Assembly (NCBI GenBank): GCA_964421595.1
Contig: CAYQXY010000017.1
Location: 34,665 to 98,664, forward strand
Source of the DNA: PXAP01 sp964421595
Lineage (GTDB): Bacteria; Bacteroidota; Bacteroidia; Bacteroidales; PUMT01
Reading direction: 5' to 3'
Length of the DNA: 64,000 bases
The notes beneath the pieces were generated by a model. The model ran no database searches. It saw nothing but the letters and a program-made list of their open reading frames with translations, and had not been told where the DNA came from. Positions 45,857 through 56,207 of the stretch are shown piece after piece. The translations under genes were made by a program, and so were the position numbers. How positions within the stretch are numbered: the stretch's first letter is position 1; each line of letters begins with the position of its first letter.

Positions 45857-45867
45857 ACAACTTTATA

Positions 45868-47283
45868 TCAGGACCCGGCAGATTGCATTAATTCTTCAAT
45901 TTCCGTTATGGTTTTTGGAATGGGTTTACCAAGTATCCTGCTGCCGTCTGAAGTTACGAGAAGATCATCTTCAATCCTGATTCCCCCAAAATCCCTGAAG
46001 GGCTCAATTTTATCATAATTAATAAACTCTGTAAACATTTTTTCAGATCTCCACTTATCTATAAGTGCCGGAATAAAGTAGATGCCGGGTTCCACGGTAA
46101 TTACAAAGCCCTCCTGCAATCGTCTGCCCAAACGAAGAAAGGCAAGTCCGAACTGATCAGATCTCCTGATCTTGTCATCATACCCCACGTAATCTTCGCC
46201 AAGATCTTCCATATCATGTACATCAAGTCCCATCATATGGCCCAGTCCGTGTGGAAAAAACAGTGCATGAGCACCGTTTTTAACAGCCTCATGAACGTCT
46301 CCTTTCATTAGTCCGGCTACCTTTAGTCCTGTTGCTATTACAGTGGCCGACCTCAGGTGGATTTCGCGATAGGTTATCCCGGGCCTGATCAGTCCGATAG
46401 CTTCATTCAGTGCCGCCAGAACTATACTATAAATCTCCTTCTGTTGAGGGAGGAATTTTCCGCCGACAGGCACAGAACGGGTAATATCACTTGCATAGTG
46501 CATGTCAGTCTCGCTCCCTGCATCAGTTACCATTATGTCGCCTTTTTGAAGCATGTTGCCGTGGTAGTGATTATGCAGGGTTTGCCCGTTTTTACTAAGA
46601 ATTACCGGGAAAGAAACAGGATTCCCATGGGAAAGGGAGATACCTTCAATCCGACCGGCAATCTCCCTTTCATAGACACCCGGCATGGTCATCTTCATAG
46701 CAGTCGTATGCATTTCATATGCTATATCAACAGCCTTTTCGATTTCCTCAATTTCCTGTGAAGTTTTAACTGAACGCTGTTTTACTACAGCCCTTATTAA
46801 TTCAGGTGAAGCCCCCTGTACAATTTCATCATGATGAATATTAAGTAGTTTGCTGATTTGCAAAATCTTTTCTGCCCTGTAGGGAGGCAGATAATGGATC
46901 TTTCTGCCTTGTCTGACAGCATTTCCAAGCAGATTGACAAGATCTGCCCTGGTATGACATTCATCTGTGCCGCATTTTTCACCAAGAACCCTGATTGATG
47001 GACGCGTGCCAGACCAGATTATTTCGTCGAGATCCTGATCATCACCAATAAGAATGTGTTTGTTCTCATCAATATCAATTATGCCAGCCAGTCCCTGCTG
47101 ATCATGGCCAAAATAATAAAGGAATGAACTGTCCTGCCTGAAATGGTATGTGTTCGCCCGGTAATTCATGGGCGAGTCTTCATTTCCGGGAATATAAACG
47201 AGTCCTCCGGATATACTGTTAATTAGTTCTGCTCTTCTCTTTCGGTAAGTTGTTGGATCAAACATAGCAAGTTTATTTTTCAT
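45868..47283 (-). CDS. pepP: Xaa-Pro aminopeptidase (aminopeptidase P, M24)
   Basis: 471 residues. The N-terminal creatinase-like domain (1-170) is followed by the pita-bread catalytic domain. Metal ligands are visible in VTDAGSETDMHYASDITRS (two Asp), HGLGHMMGLDVHD (His), TVEPGIYF (Glu) and GGIRIEDD (Glu). It removes N-terminal residues ahead of proline, using two metal ions, and has no signal peptide, so it is cytosolic. It is a single gene. Confidence 0.93.
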   Translation of the reverse strand: MKNKLAMFDPTTYRKRRAELINSISGGLVYIPGNEDSPMNYRANTYHFRQDSSFLYYFGHDQQGLAGIIDIDENKHILIGDDQDLDEIIWSGTRPSIRVLGEKCGTDECHTRADLVNLLGNAVRQGRKIHYLPPYRAEKILQISKLLNIHHDEIVQGASPELIRAVVKQRSVKTSQEIEEIEKAVDIAYEMHTTAMKMTMPGVYEREIAGRIEGISLSHGNPVSFPVILSKNGQTLHNHYHGNMLQKGDIMVTDAGSETDMHYASDITRSVPVGGKFLPQQKEIYSIVLAALNEAIGLIRPGITYREIHLRSATVIATGLKVAGLMKGDVHEAVKNGAHALFFPHGLGHMMGLDVHDMEDLGEDYVGYDDKIRRSDQFGLAFLRLGRRLQEGFVITVEPGIYFIPALIDKWRSEKMFTEFINYDKIEPFRDFGGIRIEDDLLVTSDGSRILGKPIPKTITEIEELMQSAGS

Positions 47284-47706
47284 ATAAAGGATCAGAGTGA
47301 TCCTTATAATGACTGGTTTATTATCTGGTTACCCCCTGCATTTTATCAGGTTAAATTGTATTTTTCGGTGGTCAGTCTTAATTGATGCTGCAATATTTTT
47401 CAAATTTATTCTACCGGATATTTATTCTTTTTTTAGCCTTTTCTCAATAAGAGTTTCAGTATGCTAAAGTAACATCAATTATCTGTTTTATCAATAACTT
47501 GTTAATATCCTTAATTAAAGATTTTGCATAAGCAAATATCAGTTGCAGCTCATTGAAACCTTTGGTACATTGGATCGTATAAGGTAAAAGGAATGATTTA
47601 TCTATAAAGTAACCCCCTGCGAATGGCTTATGCCATTTGGAATTTTGCAAATAATTCGCAATATTGTATCCGAAATTAACATGATTTCAACAAAATTTTC
47701 AACAAT
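47284..47706. other. Intergenic spacer
   Basis: AT-rich divergent region between pepP and the unknown gene. A 64-residue minus-strand frame here has no protein-like character. No RNA gene or repeat is seen. Confidence 0.45.
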
Positions 47707-48438
47707 ATGCCATACCGTCGTCTGCCCAACACTGATAAAGCCCGCCTTAAAGCATTAAATACTGCCCTTACCAGAGGAAGGGAGATGCCTCCATTCAAAC
47801 TCGCATTCACTCAAAAATCTTTCCAGAAACTGCAAAGTTTTCTGACCAGCTATGAGAATGCGCTGTCATATTATCGCCAGTCTTATATAACGCAGACAAA
47901 GAAGAACAAGGACTATTCTGCAAGTCTGAAGAAGGCGAGGATATATATTTCTCATTTTATTCAGGTGCTTAACCTTACTATTATCAGGGGAGAGCTTCCT
48001 CCGGTGGCAAGGGAATATTACGGGTTAAATATAAATGAATCAAAAATACCATCTCTGAATACGGAAAGTGATGTGATAAAATGGGGTGACAGGTTAATAA
48101 AGGGTGAATCAAAACGGGTAAGCGAAGGTAACACTCCGGTTACAAACCCGTCAATTGCTGTTGTTCGGGTAAGGTACGATATATTTCTTGAAGCTTACCA
48201 TCATCAAAAAACTCTTAAGAAAAACACTTCCAGGACACTCGAACAGCTAACTACGCTCCGGTCTGATGCCGATGAGATTATTTTGCAGATATGGAATGAG
48301 GTGGAAGAGTCTTTTAAAGATCTGCCTGATGATCTGCGCAGGGAAAAGGCCAGGGAGTACGGACTTGTCTATGTTTATCGTAAGAATGAGATAGATAATA
48401 TCAGCTTCTATAATATATTAAGATCCGGCGCAGGTTAA
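47707..48438 (+). CDS. Conserved hypothetical protein
   Basis: 243 residues, predominantly helical and basic. No signal peptide or membrane segment is present. The N-terminus MPYRRLPNTDKARLKALNTAL and the later EVEESFKDLPDDLRREKAREYGLVYVYRKNE look conserved-protein-like rather than random. I do not recognise a family. Its TAA stop is formed from the same palindromic TTAA that provides the stop of the convergent protease gene. Confidence 0.7.
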   Translation: MPYRRLPNTDKARLKALNTALTRGREMPPFKLAFTQKSFQKLQSFLTSYENALSYYRQSYITQTKKNKDYSASLKKARIYISHFIQVLNLTIIRGELPPVAREYYGLNINESKIPSLNTESDVIKWGDRLIKGESKRVSEGNTPVTNPSIAVVRVRYDIFLEAYHHQKTLKKNTSRTLEQLTTLRSDADEIILQIWNEVEESFKDLPDDLRREKAREYGLVYVYRKNEIDNISFYNILRSGAG

Positions 48439-49355
48439 GTTGATTTTTTCTCTCTCTGATAGAAGAAAATAATAAAAACAAGGAAAAATACCAGGCTAAG
48501 AACAACATAGATATAGTCTTTTGGATCAGAGCCAATCGTTTCGACGGTTTGGCTTATCTGATTCTTTTGAATAAAATAATACACAAGGACAGCAGCTGCA
48601 TTATTTACAAAATGAGCAGTTATTGGTATCCACATCCTGCCGCTCCAGATAAGCAGGTATCCAAATAATACTCCAAGCAGTGTTCTTGGCAGGAACCCAT
48701 AAAACTGCATATGTAAAGCACTGAATATTATTGCTGCAATCCATATTCCAAGATGCCGGTTCCTTGTCCATTCTGAAAAAAGCCGTTGAACTACACCCCG
48801 GAAAAGCAGTTCTTCACCGACGGCAGGTATTATAGCAATCAACATAAGGTTAAAAAGAAGCGCTGCTGTATTATCGGCCCTCAGGAATAACTCTGTAATA
48901 TTCTTTGCCGATTCTTCGGTCCTCTTCATCCATTCTTCAAGAGCAGAAAATGATTCAGGCAAAGAGATCCCCGCATTAAAATGCGCCATCAGGTTAACAA
49001 CAGGAACTGCCGAAAGCATAATTGCAGCTGTTAATAAGGCAGTCTGCCATGAAATTCCCTTATGGAGATGCAGATACTTAAAGACATTGCCGCCAAAGAA
49101 CCAGGCTAATAATATCGAGGGGATTACAAACAGGCCGATAGACTGAATTATCTGGAAATATTTTAGCAGGTCAGTATATCTGGGATGAGCTATGTTTGAG
49201 AGGCTGTCAAGCATTTCCATAAAACCCATCCCGAAAACTGGCATGGCCAGGAGCAATCCAAGTGCAAGGGTGATCAAAAAGCAGGCAATCACAATAAATC
49301 CGGCAAACATTAATTTTGCAAATGCCCCTGAATCTTCAAGGATACCCCTTCTCAT
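48435..49355 (-). CDS. CPBP-family intramembrane metalloprotease
   Basis: 306 residues with about seven to eight membrane segments. The CPBP/Abi signature appears as IIPAVGEELLFRGVVQRLF (EE-x3-R, about 177-190), FSALHMQFYGFLPRTLLG (His) and AHFVNNAAAVLVYYF (His/Asn). The family includes Rce1-like CAAX proteases and bacteriocin self-immunity proteins. No bacteriocin gene is near, so the role is unknown. Confidence 0.88.
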   Translation of the reverse strand: MRRGILEDSGAFAKLMFAGFIVIACFLITLALGLLLAMPVFGMGFMEMLDSLSNIAHPRYTDLLKYFQIIQSIGLFVIPSILLAWFFGGNVFKYLHLHKGISWQTALLTAAIMLSAVPVVNLMAHFNAGISLPESFSALEEWMKRTEESAKNITELFLRADNTAALLFNLMLIAIIPAVGEELLFRGVVQRLFSEWTRNRHLGIWIAAIIFSALHMQFYGFLPRTLLGVLFGYLLIWSGRMWIPITAHFVNNAAAVLVYYFIQKNQISQTVETIGSDPKDYIYVVLSLVFFLVFIIFFYQREKKST

Positions 49356-49495
49356 GGCATGAAATAAATTAATTCCGGAAGGGCACTTAATGGCCGGGAA
49401 ATGAGACTATTTTCAATCATATGTTTATTTGATCATTTATTTATCATGTCCTCCCATTAACATACACAAGATTACAGAAATGCAATGTTAGTTAA

Positions 49496-50617
49496 ATGGA
49501 ATTTAGTCCAAACCTAAATGAAATTTTCAGAAAAAACACAATAAGACCAGATAATTCTTGTTATGTTCGCAATCACAATAGATTAAACAGCTTGACAAAA
49601 ATAGACAAGATTATATTAAAGGACAAGCCACTTTTGCTTGCTCCAATGGAAGACATCACCGATCCGTCTTTCAGGGTGATGTGCAAAAAGTTCGGGGCTG
49701 ATATGCTGTATACGGAATTTATTTCCTGCGATGGACTAATACGGGATGGAAGAAAAAGTATTCAGAAACTTGACATTTTTGATTACGAAAGGCCCGTTGG
49801 GATTCAGCTATATGGCCATGTTATTGAATCTATGATTGAGGCTTGTGCCATAGCCGAAAGATCTATGCCCGATCTGATTGATATTAACTATGGATGCCCG
49901 GTCAGGAAGATATCAAACAGGGGAGCCGGATCAGGTATGTTCAAGGATATACCATTAATGATCAGGATGACTGAGGAAATCGTAAAAAGCACATCTTTGC
50001 CGGTTACAGTTAAAACCCGGCTTGGCTGGGATGAAAGCAGCAAAGTTATAGTTGAGGTTGCCGAGCGCCTCCAGGATGTAGGAATAAAGGCGATTACCAT
50101 ACACGGACGTACCCGGGCACAAATGTATAAGGGTTCGGCCGACTGGTCGCTCATTGGTGAGGTAAAGAATAACCCGAGAATGCATATCCCTGTTTTCGGT
50201 AACGGTGATATTGATTCGCCGCAAAAGGCCCGGGAGATGTTTGACAGGTATGGTGTTGACGGAATAATGATTGGCCGCGCAACGGTCGGGAGGCCATGGA
50301 TATTTAAAGAGATCAGGCATTATCTCGATACCGGTGAGCTAATACCAGCTCTAAGCCTGTCTGAAAAAGCTGAAATAGCAAGGGAGCACTTCCTCAAGTC
50401 TGTCGGGAGAAAAGGAGAAAGATCGGGAATATTCCAGATGCGAAGGCATTTTGTGGCCTATTTCAAATGTCTTGCAAATTTTAAAGAAACCAGACTCAAA
50501 CTACTCACCTCTGAAGATACCGGGGAAATACTTGATATATTGCAAAGTATTCCACTGAAATTCCGTGAGGTTGGTACCTCCCCCGATGGCTATGATGCAA
50601 CCTTACAGGCGATATGA
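49496..50617 (+). CDS. dusB: tRNA-dihydrouridine synthase
   Basis: Flavin enzyme that reduces uridines in tRNA. 373 residues: LLLAPMEDITDPSFR (46-60), catalytic Cys in DINYGCPVRKI, VKTRLGWD, ITIHGRTRAQMYKGSADW, GNGDIDSP, and GIMIGRATVGRPWIF; the helical C-terminal domain follows. The 36 residues before KDKPLLLAP are longer than usual. The real start may be further in, for example at a TTG near 49590, but no better ATG exists. Confidence 0.93.
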   Translation: MEFSPNLNEIFRKNTIRPDNSCYVRNHNRLNSLTKIDKIILKDKPLLLAPMEDITDPSFRVMCKKFGADMLYTEFISCDGLIRDGRKSIQKLDIFDYERPVGIQLYGHVIESMIEACAIAERSMPDLIDINYGCPVRKISNRGAGSGMFKDIPLMIRMTEEIVKSTSLPVTVKTRLGWDESSKVIVEVAERLQDVGIKAITIHGRTRAQMYKGSADWSLIGEVKNNPRMHIPVFGNGDIDSPQKAREMFDRYGVDGIMIGRATVGRPWIFKEIRHYLDTGELIPALSLSEKAEIAREHFLKSVGRKGERSGIFQMRRHFVAYFKCLANFKETRLKLLTSEDTGEILDILQSIPLKFREVGTSPDGYDATLQAI

Positions 50618-50726
50618 CAGAAGGACCCGACCAGGCATATGGTGATCGTGGAGCATATTTACCTCAGTTGCATAGAAACTTTTTTGTATTTTGCATCCTC
50701 ATCTTTTATTATGATATTTTATTGCT

Positions 50727-53111
50727 ATGAGACTAAAAGTATTACTTTGTTTTTTATTTACATTTTCGGTTATCCCCGGATCACCATCTGGTTTAACGGC
50801 ACAACCATTTTCAGAACTTTCACTTGATAAAATCATGCAGGGTGATAAATGGATTGGACATCAGCCGGGAACACCCTACTGGTCATCCGACAGCCGTAAC
50901 ATATATTTCCAGTGGAATCCTGAAAATAATCATTCAGATTCACTGTATAAATATGATTTGCGCAATTCCAAAATAAATAAGGTTAGTCAGCAGGAAAGAA
51001 GGGAGCTTCCACCACAGGGCGCTGTTTACACAAAACAGAGAAACAAGCTTGCATTTGTTCGCAATGGAGATCTTTATATTAAAGACTTAAGAAAATCGAC
51101 AACGGTCCAGCTGACAAATACATTGCAGTCAGTTTCATCGCCAGCATTCACAAAGGATGAAACCGGCCTGACCTATGTTGCAGGCAATAATCTTTACCTG
51201 CTGGATCTGGAAAGCAGTAAAGTGAAGCAGCTGACCGACTTTAGGCAGGGTACTGCCCCCACTGAAAGATCACCCGATAAGCAGGCACAATGGTTAGCAG
51301 ACCAGCAACTTGATCTTTTCAGGGTGTTAAAGGAAAGGAAGGAGCTTGAAGAATTGCGTAAAGAGCAGCAAGAGGCTCAAAAGCCCGAACGTCCGCTTGA
51401 AATATATACCGGCAGTGCCAGGGTTGGCAATATTCAGTTAAGTCCGGGAGAGCAATATATTGCTTTTTCCCTGATAATGAGACAGGAATCAAGGCAGGCC
51501 CGCATTCCTGACTTTGTCACTACTTCAGGCTATACTGAAGATTCCTCCACCAATCCAAAAGTAGGATCTCCGACGATGTCTTCCTCTATGGGAATTTATG
51601 ATATAGAAAAGAAAAGACATTACATTATCGGTACTGAAAATGTTCCGGGAATCAGGGACGTACCTGATTTTATGCGCGATTATGGCTATGGGTCTGAAGA
51701 GCTTGAAGATGACCGTGAGATTAATTTTACTGGAATTTTCTGGTCGGATAATGGCCGGTACGCTGTTGTTAATTTAAGGGCCCAGGATAACAAGGACAGG
51801 TGGATCATGCTTCTTGATCCGGAAACAGGAGATTTAAAACCACTTGAAAGGCAGAGGGATGAAGCATGGGTTGCCGGACCTGGTATCAATATCTGGTGGG
51901 GATCATCGGCAATGGGCTGGATGCCTGACAACAAAAATATATGGTTCCAGTCGGAGATGACCGGATTTTCACATCTCTACACCCTTAATGTTGAAACTGG
52001 TGAAAAAATAGCACTGACTGAGGGAAGATTTGAAGTGTACAATCCTCAAATATCGACCGATAAAAAGTACTGGTTTTTCTCATCCAATGAAACTCATCCC
52101 GGAGAACGGCACTTCTACCGCATGCCCCTTGAAGGTGGTACAAGAACCAGGATCACTGAAGGTGAGGGCAGGCATGATGTAAGCATATCACCTGACGGGA
52201 AAATGCTGGCAGTAAGATTCTCTACTTTTAATAAACCCTGGGAACTGTTTATCATGGAGAATAAACAGGGTGCAAAGATGAAGCAGGTCAGTTTTTCACA
52301 ATCAGAGGAATTTATGGAATATAACTGGAGAATTCCTGAACTTGTTACATTTACGGCAGAAGATGGCCAGGAGGTATGGGCCCGGCTTTACCGGCCTGAA
52401 AATCCTGTAAAAAACGGTCCCGCAGTAATCTTTGTTCACGGTGCAGGATACCTTCAGAATGTACATAAATGGTGGAGCAGTTACTCGAGAGAATATATGT
52501 TCCATAATCTTCTCGCAGATATGGGATATACAATACTCGACATCGACTTCCGGGCAAGTTCAGGATACGGCAGGGACTGGCGTACGGGCATATACAGGCA
52601 TATGGGAGGCAAGGACCTGTCAGATAATGTTGACGGAGCACGGTTTCTGGCAGAAGAATACGATGTTGATCCATCCCGGATCGGTATTTATGGCGGATCG
52701 TACGGTGGTTTTATAACACTTATGGCCTTGTTCAATCACCCGGAAGTATTTGCTGCCGGAGCGGCACTGCGATCAGTTACAGACTGGGCTCACTATAACC
52801 ACGGGTACACATCCAATATACTCAATACCCCTGTAACTGACAGCCTGGCTTTTGTCAGAAGCTCCCCAATATATTTTGCTGAGGGGCTTCAGGGTGCATT
52901 ATTGATGTGTCACGGAATGATCGACGATAACGTACATTTCCAGGATATAGTGAGGTTGACCCAGCGTCTTATTGAACTGGGTAAAGAAAACTGGGAGCTT
53001 GCAGTATATCCGGTAGAACGTCACGCCTTTACTGAACCAAGCAGTTGGGTTGATGAGTACAGGAGAATTTTGAAACTGTTTGAGGATAATTTACGCGTCA
53101 ACACTAATTAG
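50727..53111 (+). CDS. S9-family prolyl oligopeptidase, DPP4-like
   Basis: 794 residues. A signal peptide (about 1-25, ending LTAQP) is followed by a beta-propeller (about 40-530) with many WSSDSR/WMPDNKNIWF-type blades. In the C-terminal alpha/beta hydrolase domain the catalytic triad is Ser658 (GGSYGG), Asp733 (HGMIDDN) and His766 (ERHAF). It removes dipeptides or short peptides after proline or other residues in the periplasm or on the surface. It is a single gene. Confidence 0.9.
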   Translation: MRLKVLLCFLFTFSVIPGSPSGLTAQPFSELSLDKIMQGDKWIGHQPGTPYWSSDSRNIYFQWNPENNHSDSLYKYDLRNSKINKVSQQERRELPPQGAVYTKQRNKLAFVRNGDLYIKDLRKSTTVQLTNTLQSVSSPAFTKDETGLTYVAGNNLYLLDLESSKVKQLTDFRQGTAPTERSPDKQAQWLADQQLDLFRVLKERKELEELRKEQQEAQKPERPLEIYTGSARVGNIQLSPGEQYIAFSLIMRQESRQARIPDFVTTSGYTEDSSTNPKVGSPTMSSSMGIYDIEKKRHYIIGTENVPGIRDVPDFMRDYGYGSEELEDDREINFTGIFWSDNGRYAVVNLRAQDNKDRWIMLLDPETGDLKPLERQRDEAWVAGPGINIWWGSSAMGWMPDNKNIWFQSEMTGFSHLYTLNVETGEKIALTEGRFEVYNPQISTDKKYWFFSSNETHPGERHFYRMPLEGGTRTRITEGEGRHDVSISPDGKMLAVRFSTFNKPWELFIMENKQGAKMKQVSFSQSEEFMEYNWRIPELVTFTAEDGQEVWARLYRPENPVKNGPAVIFVHGAGYLQNVHKWWSSYSREYMFHNLLADMGYTILDIDFRASSGYGRDWRTGIYRHMGGKDLSDNVDGARFLAEEYDVDPSRIGIYGGSYGGFITLMALFNHPEVFAAGAALRSVTDWAHYNHGYTSNILNTPVTDSLAFVRSSPIYFAEGLQGALLMCHGMIDDNVHFQDIVRLTQRLIELGKENWELAVYPVERHAFTEPSSWVDEYRRILKLFEDNLRVNTN

Positions 53112-53583
53112 AGTCCGTCTATAAAGTCAGTGTCTGGATCAGAATGTTCGGATGCAAGGCTTACGAAGTCTTAAAAAGCGGAGTTTATATGGGGTAAATG
53201 AACATTTTTTTGACAAGCGTAACACAGCAGGCGGACATTATGGACAGACAATAATTAAGGTTATTGAAGAAAGAACTTAATATATGAATCAGCAATGAGC
53301 AGAGGCACATAAAAAGAAATGATTAAAATATGGATGATTCATCCATGGCAACAACTTTAACTTGTATATTTAACTTGCATATAATAGATATAATAACAAC
53401 ACCTAATTCGGATGAACCAAATATTGCTAAATCAATGGTATTAGAAAAGTTTATCTGATTTGATTGCAGGTTCATTTGCCTCCTCTTGTTCCCGGGGGGA
53501 CTAAATGATCAGCCCGGATGCGGGTAATGATAATAAGAATTATTATTTTTCAAAGAATTATATAGGAAGAGATATCCCTGGCT
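53112..53583. other. Spacer with repeat copy 5
   Basis: Between the S9 peptidase and the polysaccharide gene pair. It contains one diverged copy of the dispersed repeat (53297-53345). No gene or clear promoter is seen. Confidence 0.5.
53297..53345 (+). repeat. Dispersed repeat family, copy 5
   Basis: Shows AGAGGCACATAAAAAGAAAT and GGATGATTCATCC in the family order, the most diverged copy. Confidence 0.55.
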
Positions 53584-54906
53584 ATGGATCATGAAGATAT
53601 GATTTCAGTGCAATATGTTTCAGATGAAGGTTTATGCAATGGATGCGGAACATGTGTCGCTGCATGTCCATCCGGAAGCATAAGCATTGAAGAATCTGTC
53701 ACCGGACTGCTGCTTGCAGAAGTTGACAGGGAATCCTGTACTCTTTGTGGAAAATGCAACCGGGTATGCTCGGCAATAAAAGTCTCACCTGATCTTATCG
53801 ACCCCCTGGCAGATCATTTTTCAGGAACCCCCTTATCAGCTTTTTGCGGGCTGGCCAATGATAATAAACTTAAAGAGAACGGACAAAGTGGAGGTCTTGC
53901 AACTGCATTGGTTTCTTACATGATTGACAGTAAATCGGCACGACATGCTCTTATGACGGGGCCAGGCAAGAGTCCGTTAAGGCCTGGTCCTGTAATTATA
54001 GACTCAACCGGGCAACTTTCCTCTACCCAGTCATCAAAATACTGTCCTGTTACCCTGAATACGGAACTAAGCAAATTTGATTGTTTCGACAATCTGGTGT
54101 ATATCGGGCTGTCATGCCATATACGGGGACTGCATAATTATTTGAAGACTTCAGGTGACAAGAAAGGAAGGCCATTGATAATAGGATTATTCTGTGATTC
54201 TGTTTTGTCATTTAAGGCAGCTGATTACCTTGTGTCAGCTTCCGGGGCTGAAATCAATGAAAAGGATATCAGTGGTTTCCGTTACAAGGATAAGAGATAT
54301 GGTGCCTTCCCCGGAGACTGCACTGTTGAACTAAAGAATGGGAACAGATACCAGGTTCCTGATTTCAAAAGAGTTTTTGTAAAGGGGATATTAAAGCCTC
54401 CTTATTGTTTTCTGTGTCATGACAAACTTAATATGTATTCAGATATTTCTCTGGGTGATAGCTGGGGACTAAACATCAGTTCGCAGGGAAGTACCGTTGC
54501 CCTTTGCTGGACCGAAAGAGGGAAGACAGTTTTGGATAATGCTGAAAATGCCGGGTATATAAACATTGAACCGGCTGATATCTTTGAAATAATTAAGGGG
54601 CAGGGTATATCCGGCAGAATGAATTCGTGGCGAACAGCGATGGCTATATGGAATAAGACAGGAAGATATGTTCCCGTTTATGGTCCCCCGATTCCCGGTG
54701 AATACCTGCAGGGGGGAGAATACAAGAAAGCAACGAAAAGATTTTTACGATCATTGCAGCTGTTTTCTGCCCGGAGTTCTGTGGAATTTGATAGTAAGTT
54801 TAATGAACTCGTCAGGAAAAATTATCAGATATTCAGAATTAAAACCTTCGTGATCTCAATCTTCATGTGGCTCAGAGAGACAATTGTATATAACCGTAAA
54901 GTATGA
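53584..54906 (+). CDS. FrhB-like ferredoxin/flavin oxidoreductase
   Basis: 440 residues. The N-terminus has two 4Fe-4S motifs, CNGCGTCVAACPSGSI and CTLCGKCNRVC. The rest is the coenzyme F420 hydrogenase/dehydrogenase beta-subunit fold (NGQSGGLATALV, YIGLSCHIRGL, GLFCDSVLS, CFLCHDKLNMYSDISLGDSWG). In Bacteroidota such genes commonly accompany polysaccharide pyruvyl transferases in surface-glycan loci; F420 itself is not implied. Its stop overlaps the start of the pyruvyl transferase gene (ATGA). Confidence 0.85.
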   Translation: MDHEDMISVQYVSDEGLCNGCGTCVAACPSGSISIEESVTGLLLAEVDRESCTLCGKCNRVCSAIKVSPDLIDPLADHFSGTPLSAFCGLANDNKLKENGQSGGLATALVSYMIDSKSARHALMTGPGKSPLRPGPVIIDSTGQLSSTQSSKYCPVTLNTELSKFDCFDNLVYIGLSCHIRGLHNYLKTSGDKKGRPLIIGLFCDSVLSFKAADYLVSASGAEINEKDISGFRYKDKRYGAFPGDCTVELKNGNRYQVPDFKRVFVKGILKPPYCFLCHDKLNMYSDISLGDSWGLNISSQGSTVALCWTERGKTVLDNAENAGYINIEPADIFEIIKGQGISGRMNSWRTAMAIWNKTGRYVPVYGPPIPGEYLQGGEYKKATKRFLRSLQLFSARSSVEFDSKFNELVRKNYQIFRIKTFVISIFMWLRETIVYNRKV

Positions 54907-56186
54907 TAGCTAAAATAGTAATTACAGATGTATATGATCTCAGGCATAATTATGGAGTGCAGGGACTGGTTTTGCCACTGGTTGAGAAGATCAGAGAGCT
55001 GATTGATGCTGAGTTTGTCATGCCGGTTCAATCAGCCTACTTTACTCACGGAAATATTGAATTTGCCGGGAGAAGAGGAATAACACTGGTAAGTTACTGG
55101 AAGTACAGTTTCCTATTTGAGATTTTCCACCCTCTTTTCAGAACACCTGAATCATTTTTTTCGCGGCTGATAAAAAGTATAGCCGGGGATTACGGAAAAG
55201 ATATTTTAAACAAGTATCATGAACTTGTTATGGTTATTGGTGGTGCCGATAAGGTTATTGATGTTGCCGGGATTGAGTTCATAGGTAATTCAGGAATTAA
55301 AAAAAAATGGGGAGAGTTGCTCTTTTGCAGAATGTTCCAGAAACTGGCAGCCAGGGAAGGCATGCCATATTATAAGTATACCAAATCCTATGGGCCAGTT
55401 GAAGGTTATATTTTCAGGCTGGTTGTAAAAGGTCTCTTGGAAGAACTCCCTTTTGTTTTTGTCAGGGGGAAAAATAATCTTGTAGAATTGGAAAAAATAG
55501 AAATTAAAACGCCACTGTTTATTTTCCCAGATGTATCACTCGTTTTAAAGCCATCAACTCATGAACAGGCAAACCAGCACCTGCAAAGTGCCGGGCTGGA
55601 TACCTCCAGGCCAATAGCAGGTATTTCTCCAAGCCGTGTACTCAGCAAAATCAGTTCAAACAATATTGATAATTGTATAGGTGAAAACCATATTGAACTT
55701 GTCCGGAGACTAATCGACTATTTCTTAAAAAATGGTTACCAGGTATTGATAATTCCTCATGCAATTGACAAAATCGACAAGAATAAATGTGACAGGGAAT
55801 TTGCAAAGGAGATCCTTAAGGAGATCAATTCCCCGGAAGGGATCTTTATAACTCCTGAGGGTTTATCATACAGCGAAATACGTGGAATAATCGGACAACT
55901 CTCTTTTTATGTTACCGGCAGGTATCATTCGGTAGCCTCTGCCCTTTATATGGAGACACCTGTGGTAAGTCTTTCCTGGCATATAAAGTATACTGATATC
56001 ATGAGTGAGTTTCTGGAAGATTTTTTATCTCTGGACAGCAGGAATACCGCGATTGATGAAGCCCTTAACCTTATTGAAAAATATCATGATAATCAGGCCT
56101 GGTTTGACAGGGAAAAGATAATTGAAAACAGGGAGCGCATTGAGAGGGAAATTGAGAAGAGTATCAGAATGATGATTGCAACCTGA
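54903..56186 (+). CDS. Polysaccharide pyruvyl transferase family protein
   Basis: 427 residues. The N-terminus VITDVYDLRHNYGVQGLVLPL, the central FVRGKNNLVELEKI with FIFPDVSLVL, and the C-terminal IRGIIGQLSFYVTGRYHSVASALYMETPVVSLSW are characteristic of the CsaB/WcaK fold. It transfers pyruvyl or, in relatives, other groups to a surface sugar. It overlaps the FrhB-like gene by four bases, so the two act together. Confidence 0.85.
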   Translation: MIAKIVITDVYDLRHNYGVQGLVLPLVEKIRELIDAEFVMPVQSAYFTHGNIEFAGRRGITLVSYWKYSFLFEIFHPLFRTPESFFSRLIKSIAGDYGKDILNKYHELVMVIGGADKVIDVAGIEFIGNSGIKKKWGELLFCRMFQKLAAREGMPYYKYTKSYGPVEGYIFRLVVKGLLEELPFVFVRGKNNLVELEKIEIKTPLFIFPDVSLVLKPSTHEQANQHLQSAGLDTSRPIAGISPSRVLSKISSNNIDNCIGENHIELVRRLIDYFLKNGYQVLIIPHAIDKIDKNKCDREFAKEILKEINSPEGIFITPEGLSYSEIRGIIGQLSFYVTGRYHSVASALYMETPVVSLSWHIKYTDIMSEFLEDFLSLDSRNTAIDEALNLIEKYHDNQAWFDREKIIENRERIEREIEKSIRMMIAT

Positions 56187-56207
56187 TTGGAAGTTCTGAT
56201 TTCTTAA

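Noticed and set aside
47456..47650. 64-residue minus-strand frame
   Set aside because: No conserved features; AT-rich spacer sequence.
1294..47678. String ATCCGAAATTA in three spacers (1294, 24017, 47668)
   Set aside because: Only 11-13 bases, AT-rich, without shared flanks or spacing to promoters; probably chance or a weak motif.
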